Shown here: piece after piece, positions 25,399-33,152 of the stretch
Layout of the letters: every line of letters starts with the position of its first letter
How positions within the stretch are numbered: the stretch's first letter is position 1
Source: Actinomycetes bacterium
GTDB lineage: Bacteria > Actinomycetota > Actinomycetes > S36-B12 > UBA5976
Direction of reading: 5' to 3'
NCBI GenBank assembly: GCA_021824095.1
Contig: JAKALQ010000011.1
Location: 1 to 34,874, forward strand
DNA: 34,874 nt
Program-made: the position numbers and the translations under genes
Notes under the pieces: generated by a model
Database searches by the model: none
What the model was told of the DNA's origin: nothing
The model's input: only the letters and a program-made list of their open reading frames with translations

Positions 25399-27093
25399 AT
25401 GCTCCGGCGACGCTTCCCTCCCGGCGGCCTGCGAATCCTCGGCGCCCTGGCCCTGCTGTTCCTCACATCGGTGGCGGCACCGATGGCAGCCCGCGCCGTC
25501 GACGTGACCCCTGTCCAGCAAACGGTCGTGCTCGTCATGGACACGAGCGGCTCCATGCAGGGTGCGCGGCTCACGGCGGCCCAGTCGGCCGCCCGTCGAT
25601 TCATCAGTGAGGTTCCCGCGGTCGATCCGATCGCACTCATCACCTTCTCGGCCAAGCCCACCGTCCGCGTCCGTCCGACCCTCGACCGCACCAGCATGCG
25701 TACGGCGGTCGACGGGCTCCAGGCAGGTGGCGACACGGCCCTGTTTGACGCAGTTGCGACGGCGCTCACGGTGGCACCGGCCAACCATCCGTGCACCATC
25801 CTGCTGCTCGCCGACGGTCAGGACACCACCAGCCGTGCGACGCTCGACACCGCGTCCGCTGACCTCCGGGCGTCGGCGTGCACACTCAACGCCGTCGCCC
25901 TGCGCCCGAGTGCCGCCACCCTCAGCACCCTGGAGGGCCTCGCGGCTGCGGGACGCGGCACCGCGTACCGCGCCTACGACGCTGCGGGGATCACCGGCGC
26001 GTTCCTCAGCACCCTGCAAACACCAACGGCATCCCCCTCGGCATCCGCCGGGACCTTGGCAACGACGCCCCCCTCTCCAGCACCCTCTGCCGAGGCCCTC
26101 GCAACGGCAACGTCACCAGGGCTGCTCACCTCGATCGGACTCCTGCTCCTCGGCCTCGTCACGGCTGGCGGCATCCTCGGGTTCGTCCTGCTCGCCCTTG
26201 AGGGCTCGAACCGGGCTGAGCGACGCCGCATGGAGCGCCTCATCGCCTCATACGCCATCCGTAGGGTCGCACCACAGACCGAGCCGGAGCGAACCCTCCT
26301 CGAGGCCATCGAGGACGCGGTTGCCCCCTTGCTCCGCCGTCGCGGCTACGCCGAACGCCTCACGGTGCTCCTCGACGGCGCCTCGGTGAATCGGTCCGCC
26401 GAACAGTGGACACTCATCCGCGTTGCCGCAGCCGGTGGTGCCACTCTGCTGTTCACCGCCCTCACCGGTGCACTGCTGCCAGCGCTCGTTGCCTCCGTGC
26501 CACTCGGGCTTGGCCTGCCGCAACTGTGGCTACGGCGGCGCAGGGCCAAGCGTTCGCGCCACTTCGAGGCAGCCCTCCCCGACGCGCTCATGCTCATCGC
26601 CAGCAGCCTGCGCTCCGGCTTCGCCCTTGATCAGGCCATCGTCGCCGCAGCCGAGCAAGCGGACAATGAAGTCGCCGCCGAACTCCGACGTGCGCTGCAG
26701 GAGGTGCGCATCGGCGTACCCATCGAGGATGCACTCGAGCGGGCCGCGATCCGCATCGACAGCGCTGACTTTCGCTGGGTCGTCACTGCCCTGCGTATCC
26801 AACGGCGATCCGGTGGCAACCTCGCCCAGTTGCTCGTCACCGTCTCCAAGACCGTGCGTCAGCGGGCCGAACTCGGTCGGGAAGTCAAGGCGCTCACCGC
26901 GGAGGGCCGCATGTCGGCCTACGTCCTCATGGCCCTGCCCATCGGCCTCTTCCTCTTCCTGCTGGCCACGCGGCCCGGCTACCTTGCTCCGCTCTGGCAG
27001 ACGCCCACCGGCTTGCTGCTCATGGCCATCGCCGGTGCGATGCTGCTTGTGGGCTGGCTCATCATGCAGCGCATGATCAAGGTGGATGTATGA
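25399..27093 (+). CDS. tadB: VWA domain-TadB fusion, Tad inner-membrane platform protein
   Basis: A 564-residue fusion. Residues 1-33 are a signal peptide or anchor. Residues 40-205 are a von Willebrand A domain with intact MIDAS: D48-x-S50-x-S52 (MDTSGSM), T113 (GGDT) and D139 (LLADGQ). Cysteines C132 and C161 lie within it and may pair. A Pro/Ser/Ala/Thr-rich linker spans 208-240, a membrane helix 243-267, then a basic cytoplasmic stretch. The T2SSF domain (about 388-500, FEAALPDALMLIASSLRSGFALDQAI) is flanked by helices at 338-373, 508-525 and 538-556. The VWA domain is predicted outside, the T2SSF domain inside. Canonical TadB lacks a VWA domain; TadG-type proteins carry one, so the fusion may merge both roles (inference). 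The stop overlaps tadC as ATGA. Confidence 0.92.
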   Translation: MLRRRFPPGGLRILGALALLFLTSVAAPMAARAVDVTPVQQTVVLVMDTSGSMQGARLTAAQSAARRFISEVPAVDPIALITFSAKPTVRVRPTLDRTSMRTAVDGLQAGGDTALFDAVATALTVAPANHPCTILLLADGQDTTSRATLDTASADLRASACTLNAVALRPSAATLSTLEGLAAAGRGTAYRAYDAAGITGAFLSTLQTPTASPSASAGTLATTPPSPAPSAEALATATSPGLLTSIGLLLLGLVTAGGILGFVLLALEGSNRAERRRMERLIASYAIRRVAPQTEPERTLLEAIEDAVAPLLRRRGYAERLTVLLDGASVNRSAEQWTLIRVAAAGGATLLFTALTGALLPALVASVPLGLGLPQLWLRRRRAKRSRHFEAALPDALMLIASSLRSGFALDQAIVAAAEQADNEVAAELRRALQEVRIGVPIEDALERAAIRIDSADFRWVVTALRIQRRSGGNLAQLLVTVSKTVRQRAELGREVKALTAEGRMSAYVLMALPIGLFLFLLATRPGYLAPLWQTPTGLLLMAIAGAMLLVGWLIMQRMIKVDV

Positions 27094-28025
27094 CCTCTGC
27101 CTGGACGCTCCCTTGGCTCCCGCTGCTGGCCTTCGTCGCCTTGCTCGTGGGGGTCGGTCTCGGCACGGTGCTGCTGTCCCGCGCCGATCGCGAACGTCCT
27201 GAGATCGAGCGCTCGCTCGCCCTGCTGGATCGCGAACTCCGGGAGTGGACGCGGCAACGCCATCGTGAGGTTCTCCGCGACCCGCTGTGGCTGCGGCTGC
27301 TGCACCTGGCGAACCCCATCGGCCGTCGCATCGTGTTGCCATCATCGATGCGCGAGATCGAGGCCAAGGTGGTGCAGGCCGGCAATCCGCCCTTCTGGAC
27401 GGTCGACAACATCATCGCCATGAAGGTGTTCTCCGTGGCCATCGGCCTCGTGCTCGGTATCCCGGCGGGCCTGCAGGGTTCCACCAATGGCCTGTTCATG
27501 GGGCTGGCCGTGACGGTGCTCGGCTATGAGGCGCCCGACCTCATCATCGGCAGCCATGCCCGCACCCGACAGACGCTCCTGCGCAAGACGCTGCCAGACA
27601 CCCTCGACCTGCTCACCGTGACCGTGGAGGCTGGTCTGGGGTTCGATGCCGCTGTGGCCCAGGTGGTGGCGCACTCCGAAGGGCCGACGGCTGGCGAACT
27701 GCGCCGCTACCTGCAGGAGAAGCAGATCGGGCTTTCCTCGCGAGAGGCCCTGCAGTCGCTCTCAAGCCGCACCACGATCGAGGAGATGCACGCCTTCACG
27801 AGCGCCCTGCTGCAGGCCGACCGCATGGGCATCTCCATCGGCCCGGTCCTCCGCGAGCTCACGGCTGACATGCGCGTGCGCCGACGTCAGTTGGCGCAGG
27901 AGAAGGCACAGCAGGTGCCGGTGAAGATCCTCATGCCAATGCTGCTCTTCATCTTCCCGACCTTCCTCATCGTCGTGCTCGGCCCCGCGGCCTTGAGTGC
28001 GATGCAGCAGGGTGGCGGGCTCTGA
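27090..28025 (+). CDS. tadC: Tad pilus inner-membrane platform protein TadC
   Basis: The 311-residue partner of TadB. It has an N-terminal transmembrane helix (about 8-29), a charged cytoplasmic stretch, a membrane pair around 105-150, and a T2SSF domain (LPDTLDLLTVTVEAGLGFDAAVAQV, then LLQADRMGISIGPVLRELTADMR). A C-terminal helix follows (KILMPMLLFIFPTFLIVVLGPAAL). The start overlaps the tadB stop by four bases. It is the last gene of the Tad locus and converges with map, with six bases between stops and no terminator between them. No tadE, tadF, separate tadG or prepilin peptidase follows. Confidence 0.94.
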   Translation: MTSAWTLPWLPLLAFVALLVGVGLGTVLLSRADRERPEIERSLALLDRELREWTRQRHREVLRDPLWLRLLHLANPIGRRIVLPSSMREIEAKVVQAGNPPFWTVDNIIAMKVFSVAIGLVLGIPAGLQGSTNGLFMGLAVTVLGYEAPDLIIGSHARTRQTLLRKTLPDTLDLLTVTVEAGLGFDAAVAQVVAHSEGPTAGELRRYLQEKQIGLSSREALQSLSSRTTIEEMHAFTSALLQADRMGISIGPVLRELTADMRVRRRQLAQEKAQQVPVKILMPMLLFIFPTFLIVVLGPAALSAMQQGGGL

Positions 28026-28031
28026 CGGCGG

Positions 28032-28856
28032 TCAGTCGCGCGTCGGCACCGTAACGCCGAGGGCCGCGAGCCGGGCGACGCCGCCATCGATCGCCGTCGT
28101 CACCCACGGACCCTCGGGCGTGATGCACACCGTGTGCTCCCAGTGGGCCGCCCGCGAATCGTCCTCGGTGACGACCGTCCAGTCATCCTCGAGCACCCTC
28201 GTGTCAATGGTGCCCACGGTCACCATGGGCTCGATCGCGAGTGCCATGCCGACCCGCAGCTCCGGCCCCTTGCCGGGCGCGCCGTAGTTCGGGACGGGCG
28301 GCTCCATGTGCATGGCGGACCCGATCCCATGGCCGACATAGTCCTCGATCACATGCCACGCACCATCGGCACGCACGCAGGTCTCGACGGCATGGGAGAT
28401 GTCGCTGAGGCGATTGCCGACAATGGCCTTCGCGAGGCCCGCCCACAGTGCCCGCTCGGTGACGTCCACGAGTCGCCGTGAGGTGTCATCGAGCGTGCCG
28501 ATGCCGAAGGAGATCGCGGCATCGGCATGCCAACCGTCGATGATCGCCCCGAAGTCCACGCTCACGAGGTCGCCATCATGCAGCGGTCTGCGACCGGGGA
28601 TGCCGTGCACGACCTCCTCGTTCACAGAGACGCAGATCGTGGCCGGGTAGCCGTGGTAGCCGAGGAAGGACGATGTGGCTCCCGCGTCACGCAGTCGAGC
28701 ACGAGCGATGCCATCGATGTCAGCCGTCGTCATCCCGGCGGCTGCGACCTGACGCACATGCTCCAGGGTGTGCGCCACCACCAGGCCAGCCTGTCGCATC
28801 GCGAGGAACTGCTGTGGCGTCTTGAGTTCGATGCGATTGCCGCGCCGGAAAGCCAC
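28032..28856 (-). CDS. map: Methionine aminopeptidase, type I
   Basis: MetAP removes N-terminal Met from nascent proteins. The 274-residue protein has the five metal ligands in their usual contexts: the two Asp in VDFGAIIDGWHADAAISF, His in YVGHGIGSAMH, Glu in LAIEPMVT, and Glu in AHWEHTVCIT. The start is GTG 28856 (MAFRRGNRIELKT) with GGGAG four bases upstream. It normally lies between adk and infA; here three genes separate it from adk and the Tad locus separates it from infA. Confidence 0.97.
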   Translation of the reverse strand: MAFRRGNRIELKTPQQFLAMRQAGLVVAHTLEHVRQVAAAGMTTADIDGIARARLRDAGATSSFLGYHGYPATICVSVNEEVVHGIPGRRPLHDGDLVSVDFGAIIDGWHADAAISFGIGTLDDTSRRLVDVTERALWAGLAKAIVGNRLSDISHAVETCVRADGAWHVIEDYVGHGIGSAMHMEPPVPNYGAPGKGPELRVGMALAIEPMVTVGTIDTRVLEDDWTVVTEDDSRAAHWEHTVCITPEGPWVTTAIDGGVARLAALGVTVPTRD

Positions 28857-28885
28857 GTCGCTCCCATTCCTCGTGTGTGGACCAG

Positions 28886-28891
28886 ATCCTA
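28886..28891 (-). promoter_or_regulatory. Probable -10 element of map
   Basis: Minus-strand TAGGAT (TANNNT, in CCGGTAGGATC) lies between the peroxidase gene and map, giving a start near 28879 and a 23-base leader that includes the map ribosome binding site. The -35 is unclear. Confidence 0.45.
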
Positions 28892-28897
28892 CCGGCG

Positions 28898-30082
28898 TCA
28901 GGCGAGGAGCCCCTGGCCGATCCAGTCGGTCGCAGTCACCACGCCCGGAGGCACGGCGAACAGCGCCGATCCGATCGGCGTCACCCAGCGGTTCATGGCG
29001 TCGTGTGCCGCAAGATTGCTCTGGATGTGGAGGTATTGGGAGGGATCGGCACCGAAGGCGATGAAGAGCAGACCCGCATCCGGCATGCCCGCGGCATCGA
29101 TTCCGTCGTCGTAGTTGAACGGGCGGCGATAGATGTTGCGCGGGGCCTCGGCCAGGCGCATGTGGGCATCCCATGGGATGAGCGGTGCACCGGTGGGTCC
29201 ACGTAGCGCGTAGTTCGGCAATTCGTACTCCGACGTGCCACCGAGCGGCGCGCCACTGGACCGATAGCGGCCGATGGTCGCCTCCTGCATAGCCGGCGGC
29301 ACCTGGTCCCATCGGTCCAGGTCGATGCGGATGCGGCGCACCACCATGCTCGTCCCGCCGGCGAACCAGGACGCCCCCGTCCCGGAATGCCACACGGTGT
29401 CGGTGAAATGGGCTGTGCCGGGGACCGGGTTGCCTGCCCCCTCACGGAAGCCGAGCAGGTTGCGCGGGTGCTCCCCCGGGTTGACGCCGGGCTGCACATG
29501 CCAGCCCGACTGCTGCCAACGCACCGTGGCGAAGGGCTGTGCGTCACGCATGAGTTCGCGGACTGCATGGGTGACGGTGCCGCCATCGTTCGCGGACACC
29601 TGGACGAGCAGGTCACCGCCCGTCCACCGCGGATCGAGTTGATCGACGGGGAAGGCCGGGATATCCGCCACCGTGAAGGGCCACCGGTCCTCCCGACCTG
29701 CCGCCACGAACGCGCCGTGTCCGATGCCGATCGTGATGGTGAGTGACGCTGGTGTGGCAGCCATGTCCGGATTGGCGTCGCCCATCGATGGTTGCCCGGC
29801 CTGGAGGAGAGCCGCGTCCGCAGACCACAACCGCAGCAGCCGCGCGAGGCGGGTCGCGTCGGTGCCTGGCCGCAAGGTGAAGGCTACGAGCGTGCCGAGT
29901 GACGCCTGCGGCGTGTCGATGCCCGACTGGTGCACGCCGAGGAAGGGCACGGTGGCCGTTCCCACCGCGCCCTCCTGCCCAAGCTGACGCACGCGATCGA
30001 CTCCGAGCATCGCGGAGCCGCCGGCGACCACCCCGACGGCACCACTCAGGCCCATGCCGAGGAAGCTGCGTCGATCCATCAC
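28898..30082 (-). CDS. Tat-exported DyP-type haem peroxidase
   Basis: A 394-residue dye-decolorizing peroxidase related to EfeB and DtpA. The N-terminus has a twin-arginine signal (DRRSFLGMGL then a hydrophobic stretch to residue 27). The proximal haem ligand is H307 in AHMRLAEAPRNIYRR, and the distal arginine region is RRPFNYDDG (319-327). The usual GxxDG motif is GFREG at 211-215, so the catalytic Asp is replaced by E214. The start is GTG 30082 (overlapping the PCuAC stop) or ATG 30079. Linkage to a copper chaperone resembles Streptomyces DtpA clusters, where DyP handles peroxide during copper-oxidase maturation. Activity with Glu in place of Asp is uncertain. Confidence 0.9.
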   Translation of the reverse strand: MMDRRSFLGMGLSGAVGVVAGGSAMLGVDRVRQLGQEGAVGTATVPFLGVHQSGIDTPQASLGTLVAFTLRPGTDATRLARLLRLWSADAALLQAGQPSMGDANPDMAATPASLTITIGIGHGAFVAAGREDRWPFTVADIPAFPVDQLDPRWTGGDLLVQVSANDGGTVTHAVRELMRDAQPFATVRWQQSGWHVQPGVNPGEHPRNLLGFREGAGNPVPGTAHFTDTVWHSGTGASWFAGGTSMVVRRIRIDLDRWDQVPPAMQEATIGRYRSSGAPLGGTSEYELPNYALRGPTGAPLIPWDAHMRLAEAPRNIYRRPFNYDDGIDAAGMPDAGLLFIAFGADPSQYLHIQSNLAAHDAMNRWVTPIGSALFAVPPGVVTATDWIGQGLLA

Positions 30083-30654
30083 ATGCTCGGTGTGGCGCTG
30101 GCGGAGCCCTGCATGGATCCGCCACCCATGCTCGGCATCGGCTGGTAGGTCTCGGATCCCGCGTTCATCGCCTTGACAGGCGCGTGCACGGTGACGGCAC
30201 TGCCATCGGCGAACTGCAAGGTGAAGTCGGCCTCGTCTCCGGCGAGGAGCGGTGCGGCCATGCCGACGAACATCACGTGGTTGCCACCGGGCTGCAGGGT
30301 CACGCTGCCGCCGGCCGGGATGACGAGCCCGCCCTGCTTCTGGCGCATGACACCCTGCACGATCTCATGCACCTGCACCTGCTTGGCGAAGGTGGCCGTA
30401 CCCCCCGTCAGGGTGAGGTCGCGATCGGTGGTGTTCATGAGGGTCATGAAGGCGCCCGTCATGAGGGGGGCGTTGGACATGGTGGCGCCATCCATGGCCT
30501 TGACATAGGCGTTGGCGACGGTGACAGGTGCGGCAGCCGTGCTGGCGGCCGCGGAGGACGTGCCGGATGGCGACGCCATCGGCGCCACCTCCGTCGAGGT
30601 GCCGCAGGCGCTGAGCAGCAGCGCGGCGGCAGTGAACATGGTGATGGAACGCAT
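30079..30654 (-). CDS. PCuAC-type copper chaperone lipoprotein
   Basis: A 191-residue secreted copper-binding lipoprotein of the PCuAC/DUF461 family. The lipobox LSAC puts the lipidated Cys at 17, followed by an Ala/Ser/Thr linker to about residue 43. The cupredoxin-like domain contains the copper ligands H96 and M103 (VHEIVQGVMR) and H126 and M128 (NHVMF). The C-terminus is Met/Gly/Ser-rich (M173, M176, M181, M191), which may add Cu(I) sites. PCuAC proteins deliver Cu(I) to cytochrome oxidase or other cuproenzymes. The ATG at 30654 has AAGGGA five bases upstream. The gene overlaps the DyP start by four bases, so the two are translationally coupled. Confidence 0.88.
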   Translation of the reverse strand: MRSITMFTAAALLLSACGTSTEVAPMASPSGTSSAAASTAAAPVTVANAYVKAMDGATMSNAPLMTGAFMTLMNTTDRDLTLTGGTATFAKQVQVHEIVQGVMRQKQGGLVIPAGGSVTLQPGGNHVMFVGMAAPLLAGDEADFTLQFADGSAVTVHAPVKAMNAGSETYQPMPSMGGGSMQGSASATPSM

Positions 30655-30705
30655 ATGAATCCCTTGCGAATGGACTGACGGATGAGTGGCTGGACAGCTG
30701 GTCGG

Positions 30706-31176
30706 TCAGGCAAGGGCTGGTGGGGCGCGAAGGGTGACGATGGTGCGCAGCCACATGGATCGCGCGACCCGGACACCGCGGTGCACGGATGCGGCGGTGG
30801 GGCGCGGAAGGGCCACGGGATCTGCGGGCAGGCGACCGAGGCACAGGTCGCCGAACAGGGCCCACAGGCGCTCACCCTGTGCCATGAGGAGCAGGGCGAC
30901 GATGGTGGCGAGCAGGTGGCTTGCCACCATGTGCGCAGTGGCGGGGACGCCACCGTGGACGAGCAGTTGGGCAGCGATGGCTGCCATGAGGATGCGGCTC
31001 GGGCGCCGCGTGCCCCAGGCCACGCCGAGGAGCAGCACCATGGCCATCAGGGTGCGGGGCAGGTCATGGTGTGCGTGCTCGGTGCCGAGCGCGTGGCCGA
31101 CGGCAGCGACGGCGACGGACGCGGCTGCGAAGGAAGCCCGCATCGCAGCCTCCATCGGCGTCAGCCGGAGCAGCAT
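30706..31176 (-). CDS. Small His-rich membrane protein of unknown function
   Basis: A 156-residue protein with about four hydrophobic helices (roughly 14-30, 42-56, 62-76, 83-99) and an amphipathic, Arg-rich C-terminus. Histidines cluster at helix ends: H28, H34, H36 and H37 in GHALGTEHAHH, H74, H82, H87, and H132. I do not recognise the family. The context (immediately before a PCuAC lipoprotein and a DyP peroxidase) suggests metal transport or sensing, perhaps replacing the CopD-type protein of other copper loci; this is inference. The ATG at 31176 abuts the adk stop with no spacer (TAGATG order), so translation is likely coupled to adk. Confidence 0.7.
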   Translation of the reverse strand: MLLRLTPMEAAMRASFAAASVAVAAVGHALGTEHAHHDLPRTLMAMVLLLGVAWGTRRPSRILMAAIAAQLLVHGGVPATAHMVASHLLATIVALLLMAQGERLWALFGDLCLGRLPADPVALPRPTAASVHRGVRVARSMWLRTIVTLRAPPALA

Positions 31177-31743
31177 CTAGGCCTCGCCCAGCGCCTCGAG
31201 GATGCGATGGGTGACCTCGGGGATGTCCCCCATGGCCGAGATGCGGCGCAACAGGGCGCGGCCCTCGTAGACCCGAGCCAGCGGCTCGGTCTTGGCCTCG
31301 TAGACGGCCATGCGATTGCGAATGACCTCCGCCGTGTCATCGCTGCGCCCCTCCACCACCGCGCGGGCCAGGAGGCGCTCCACCATCGGCTCCACGTCCG
31401 CCGTGAGCAGGATGACGTGGTCGATGGCGTGATCATGGCCGGCGAGCATCTCATCGAGCCGGTGGATCTGGTCGATGGTGCGCGGGTAACCGTCGAGGAG
31501 GAACCCGCGCTCGGCGTCGGCCTCGTATAGGCGGGCGCGGATCATGCCGTTCGTGATGTCGTCGGGCACGTAGTCACCGCGGTCGATGTACTCACGCGCC
31601 TGCACGCCGAGTTGGGTGCCCGCTGCCATATGGGCACGGAAGATGGCACCCGACGAGATGTGTGGGATGCCGAGCCGATCCGAGATGATCTCGGCCTGGG
31701 TCCCCTTCCCGGCGCCGGGCGGACCCATCAGGATGATGCGCAC
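31177..31743 (-). CDS. adk: Adenylate kinase, short form
   Basis: Adk interconverts 2 ADP with ATP and AMP. The 188-residue protein has Walker A GPPGAGKGT at residues 7-15, the AMP-site HISSGAIFRAHM, and FLLDGYPRT. The LID region lacks the zinc finger and is the short type typical of actinobacteria. The start is GTG 31743, with GGAGAG eight to nine bases upstream. Normally map follows; here a His-rich membrane protein gene starts directly at the stop codon. Confidence 0.97.
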   Translation of the reverse strand: MRIILMGPPGAGKGTQAEIISDRLGIPHISSGAIFRAHMAAGTQLGVQAREYIDRGDYVPDDITNGMIRARLYEADAERGFLLDGYPRTIDQIHRLDEMLAGHDHAIDHVILLTADVEPMVERLLARAVVEGRSDDTAEVIRNRMAVYEAKTEPLARVYEGRALLRRISAMGDIPEVTHRILEALGEA

Positions 31744-31773
31744 TGTGGGCCTCTCCGATGTGTGTCGTGCGGG

Positions 31774-33072
31774 CTACCGCAGGAAGCCCTCGTAGCTGCG
31801 CTGTTGCAGCTGCGATTCGATCTGCTTCACGGTGTCGAGTCCGACACCCACCATGATGAGCAGGGACGTGCCACCGAAGAGGAAGCGGTTGCCCACCCCG
31901 AGCACGCCGAAGGCGATGAGCGGGATGATGGCGATGATGGCGAGGTACACCGATCCCGGCGCGGTGAGGCGCGAGATCACGTACTGCAGGTAGTCCTCGG
32001 TGGGGCTGCCCGCGCGGATGCCGGGGATGAAGCCACCGTAGTTCTTGAAGTTGTCCGCCGTCTCCTTCGGATTGAAGGTGATGGCCACGTAGAAGTACGT
32101 GAAGAAGATGATGAGGGCGCCGTACAGCAGCATGTACACCCAGTTCTCGCCCTTCGAGAGGTTCGTGGCGATCCACTGGGCCCACGGTGCTGTGGAGCCG
32201 CTGAGGTTCACTGCCAGCGTCGGGATGTAGAGCAGTGACGACGCGAAGATGACCGGGACGACGCCCGCCATGTTCACCTTGAGCGGGATGTACGTGGACG
32301 TGCCGCCGTACTGCTTGCGCCCGACCATGCGCTTGGCGTACTGCACCGGCACGCGGCGCTGGGCCTGCTCGACGAACACCACACCCATGATCGTGACGAT
32401 GCCGATGGCGAGGGTCATGAGGAAGGTGAAGGCGCCGTTGGAGCGGTAGATGTTGATGAGCTGGCCCGGGAACGTCGCGATGATCGACGTGAAGATGAGG
32501 ACCGACATGCCGTTGCCGACACCCTTGTCGGTGATGAGCTCGGCCAGCCACATGATGAGCGACGTGCCGGCGGTCAAGGTGAACACCATGACAATGAGCA
32601 GGAAGATCGACTGGTCCGGGATCAGCTGCTGGTTGCAACCGGGGAGGAGGCGACCGGGCGTGCGTGCGATCGTGATGATCGAGGTGGACTGCAGGATCGA
32701 CAGGCCGATCGTGAGGTAGCGCGTGTACTGCGTGATGGTGGAGTTGCCCGACTGCCCCTCATCCTTGAGGGCCTCAAGCCGAGGGATCACGACGGTGAGC
32801 AGCTGCATGATGATGCTCGCGGTGATGTACGGCATGATGCCGAGCGCGAAGATCGACAGCTGCAGCAGCGCTCCGCCGGAGAACAGGTTCACCAGCCCGA
32901 GGATCGGGTTGTCCTGCACCTGGCTGAGGCAGGTCTGCACGGCCTTGTAGTCGACGCCCGGGGTGGGCACGACCGAGCCGATGCGGAACAGGGCGATGAT
33001 GCCGAGGACGAAGAGCAACTTCCTGCGCAGGTCCGGCGTCCTGAACGCCGACGCGAATGCTCCGAGTTGCAC
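31774..33072 (-). CDS. secY: Protein translocase subunit SecY
   Basis: SecY is the channel of the Sec translocon. The 432-residue protein has ten transmembrane helices, the plug-adjacent PTPGVDY, GNGMSVLIFTSI in TM4-5, AQRRVPVQYAKRMVGRKQYGG, and a C-terminal cytosolic tail QRSYEGFLR. The start is GTG 33072 with GGGAGG five bases upstream. It lies 30 bases before adk and 80 bases after rplO. Confidence 0.98.
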   Translation of the reverse strand: MQLGAFASAFRTPDLRRKLLFVLGIIALFRIGSVVPTPGVDYKAVQTCLSQVQDNPILGLVNLFSGGALLQLSIFALGIMPYITASIIMQLLTVVIPRLEALKDEGQSGNSTITQYTRYLTIGLSILQSTSIITIARTPGRLLPGCNQQLIPDQSIFLLIVMVFTLTAGTSLIMWLAELITDKGVGNGMSVLIFTSIIATFPGQLINIYRSNGAFTFLMTLAIGIVTIMGVVFVEQAQRRVPVQYAKRMVGRKQYGGTSTYIPLKVNMAGVVPVIFASSLLYIPTLAVNLSGSTAPWAQWIATNLSKGENWVYMLLYGALIIFFTYFYVAITFNPKETADNFKNYGGFIPGIRAGSPTEDYLQYVISRLTAPGSVYLAIIAIIPLIAFGVLGVGNRFLFGGTSLLIMVGVGLDTVKQIESQLQQRSYEGFLR

Positions 33073-33108
33073 AAGTGCCTCCCACTACTCACGCGTCAAT
33101 GACGCGCC

Positions 33109-33135
33109 GGCGCGGACCCGGTGAGGGCCCGCGCC
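33109..33135 (-). other. Hairpin between rplO and secY
   Basis: An 11-bp inverted repeat with one A-C mismatch (33109-33119 with 33125-33135) closes on a 5-base loop, 18 bases beyond the rplO stop. A shorter palindrome (33092-33106) follows. Both lie in the 80-base rplO-secY spacer. They may reduce secY expression relative to r-proteins. Confidence 0.5.
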
Positions 33136-33152
33136 TAGGCTAACGACGAGGA

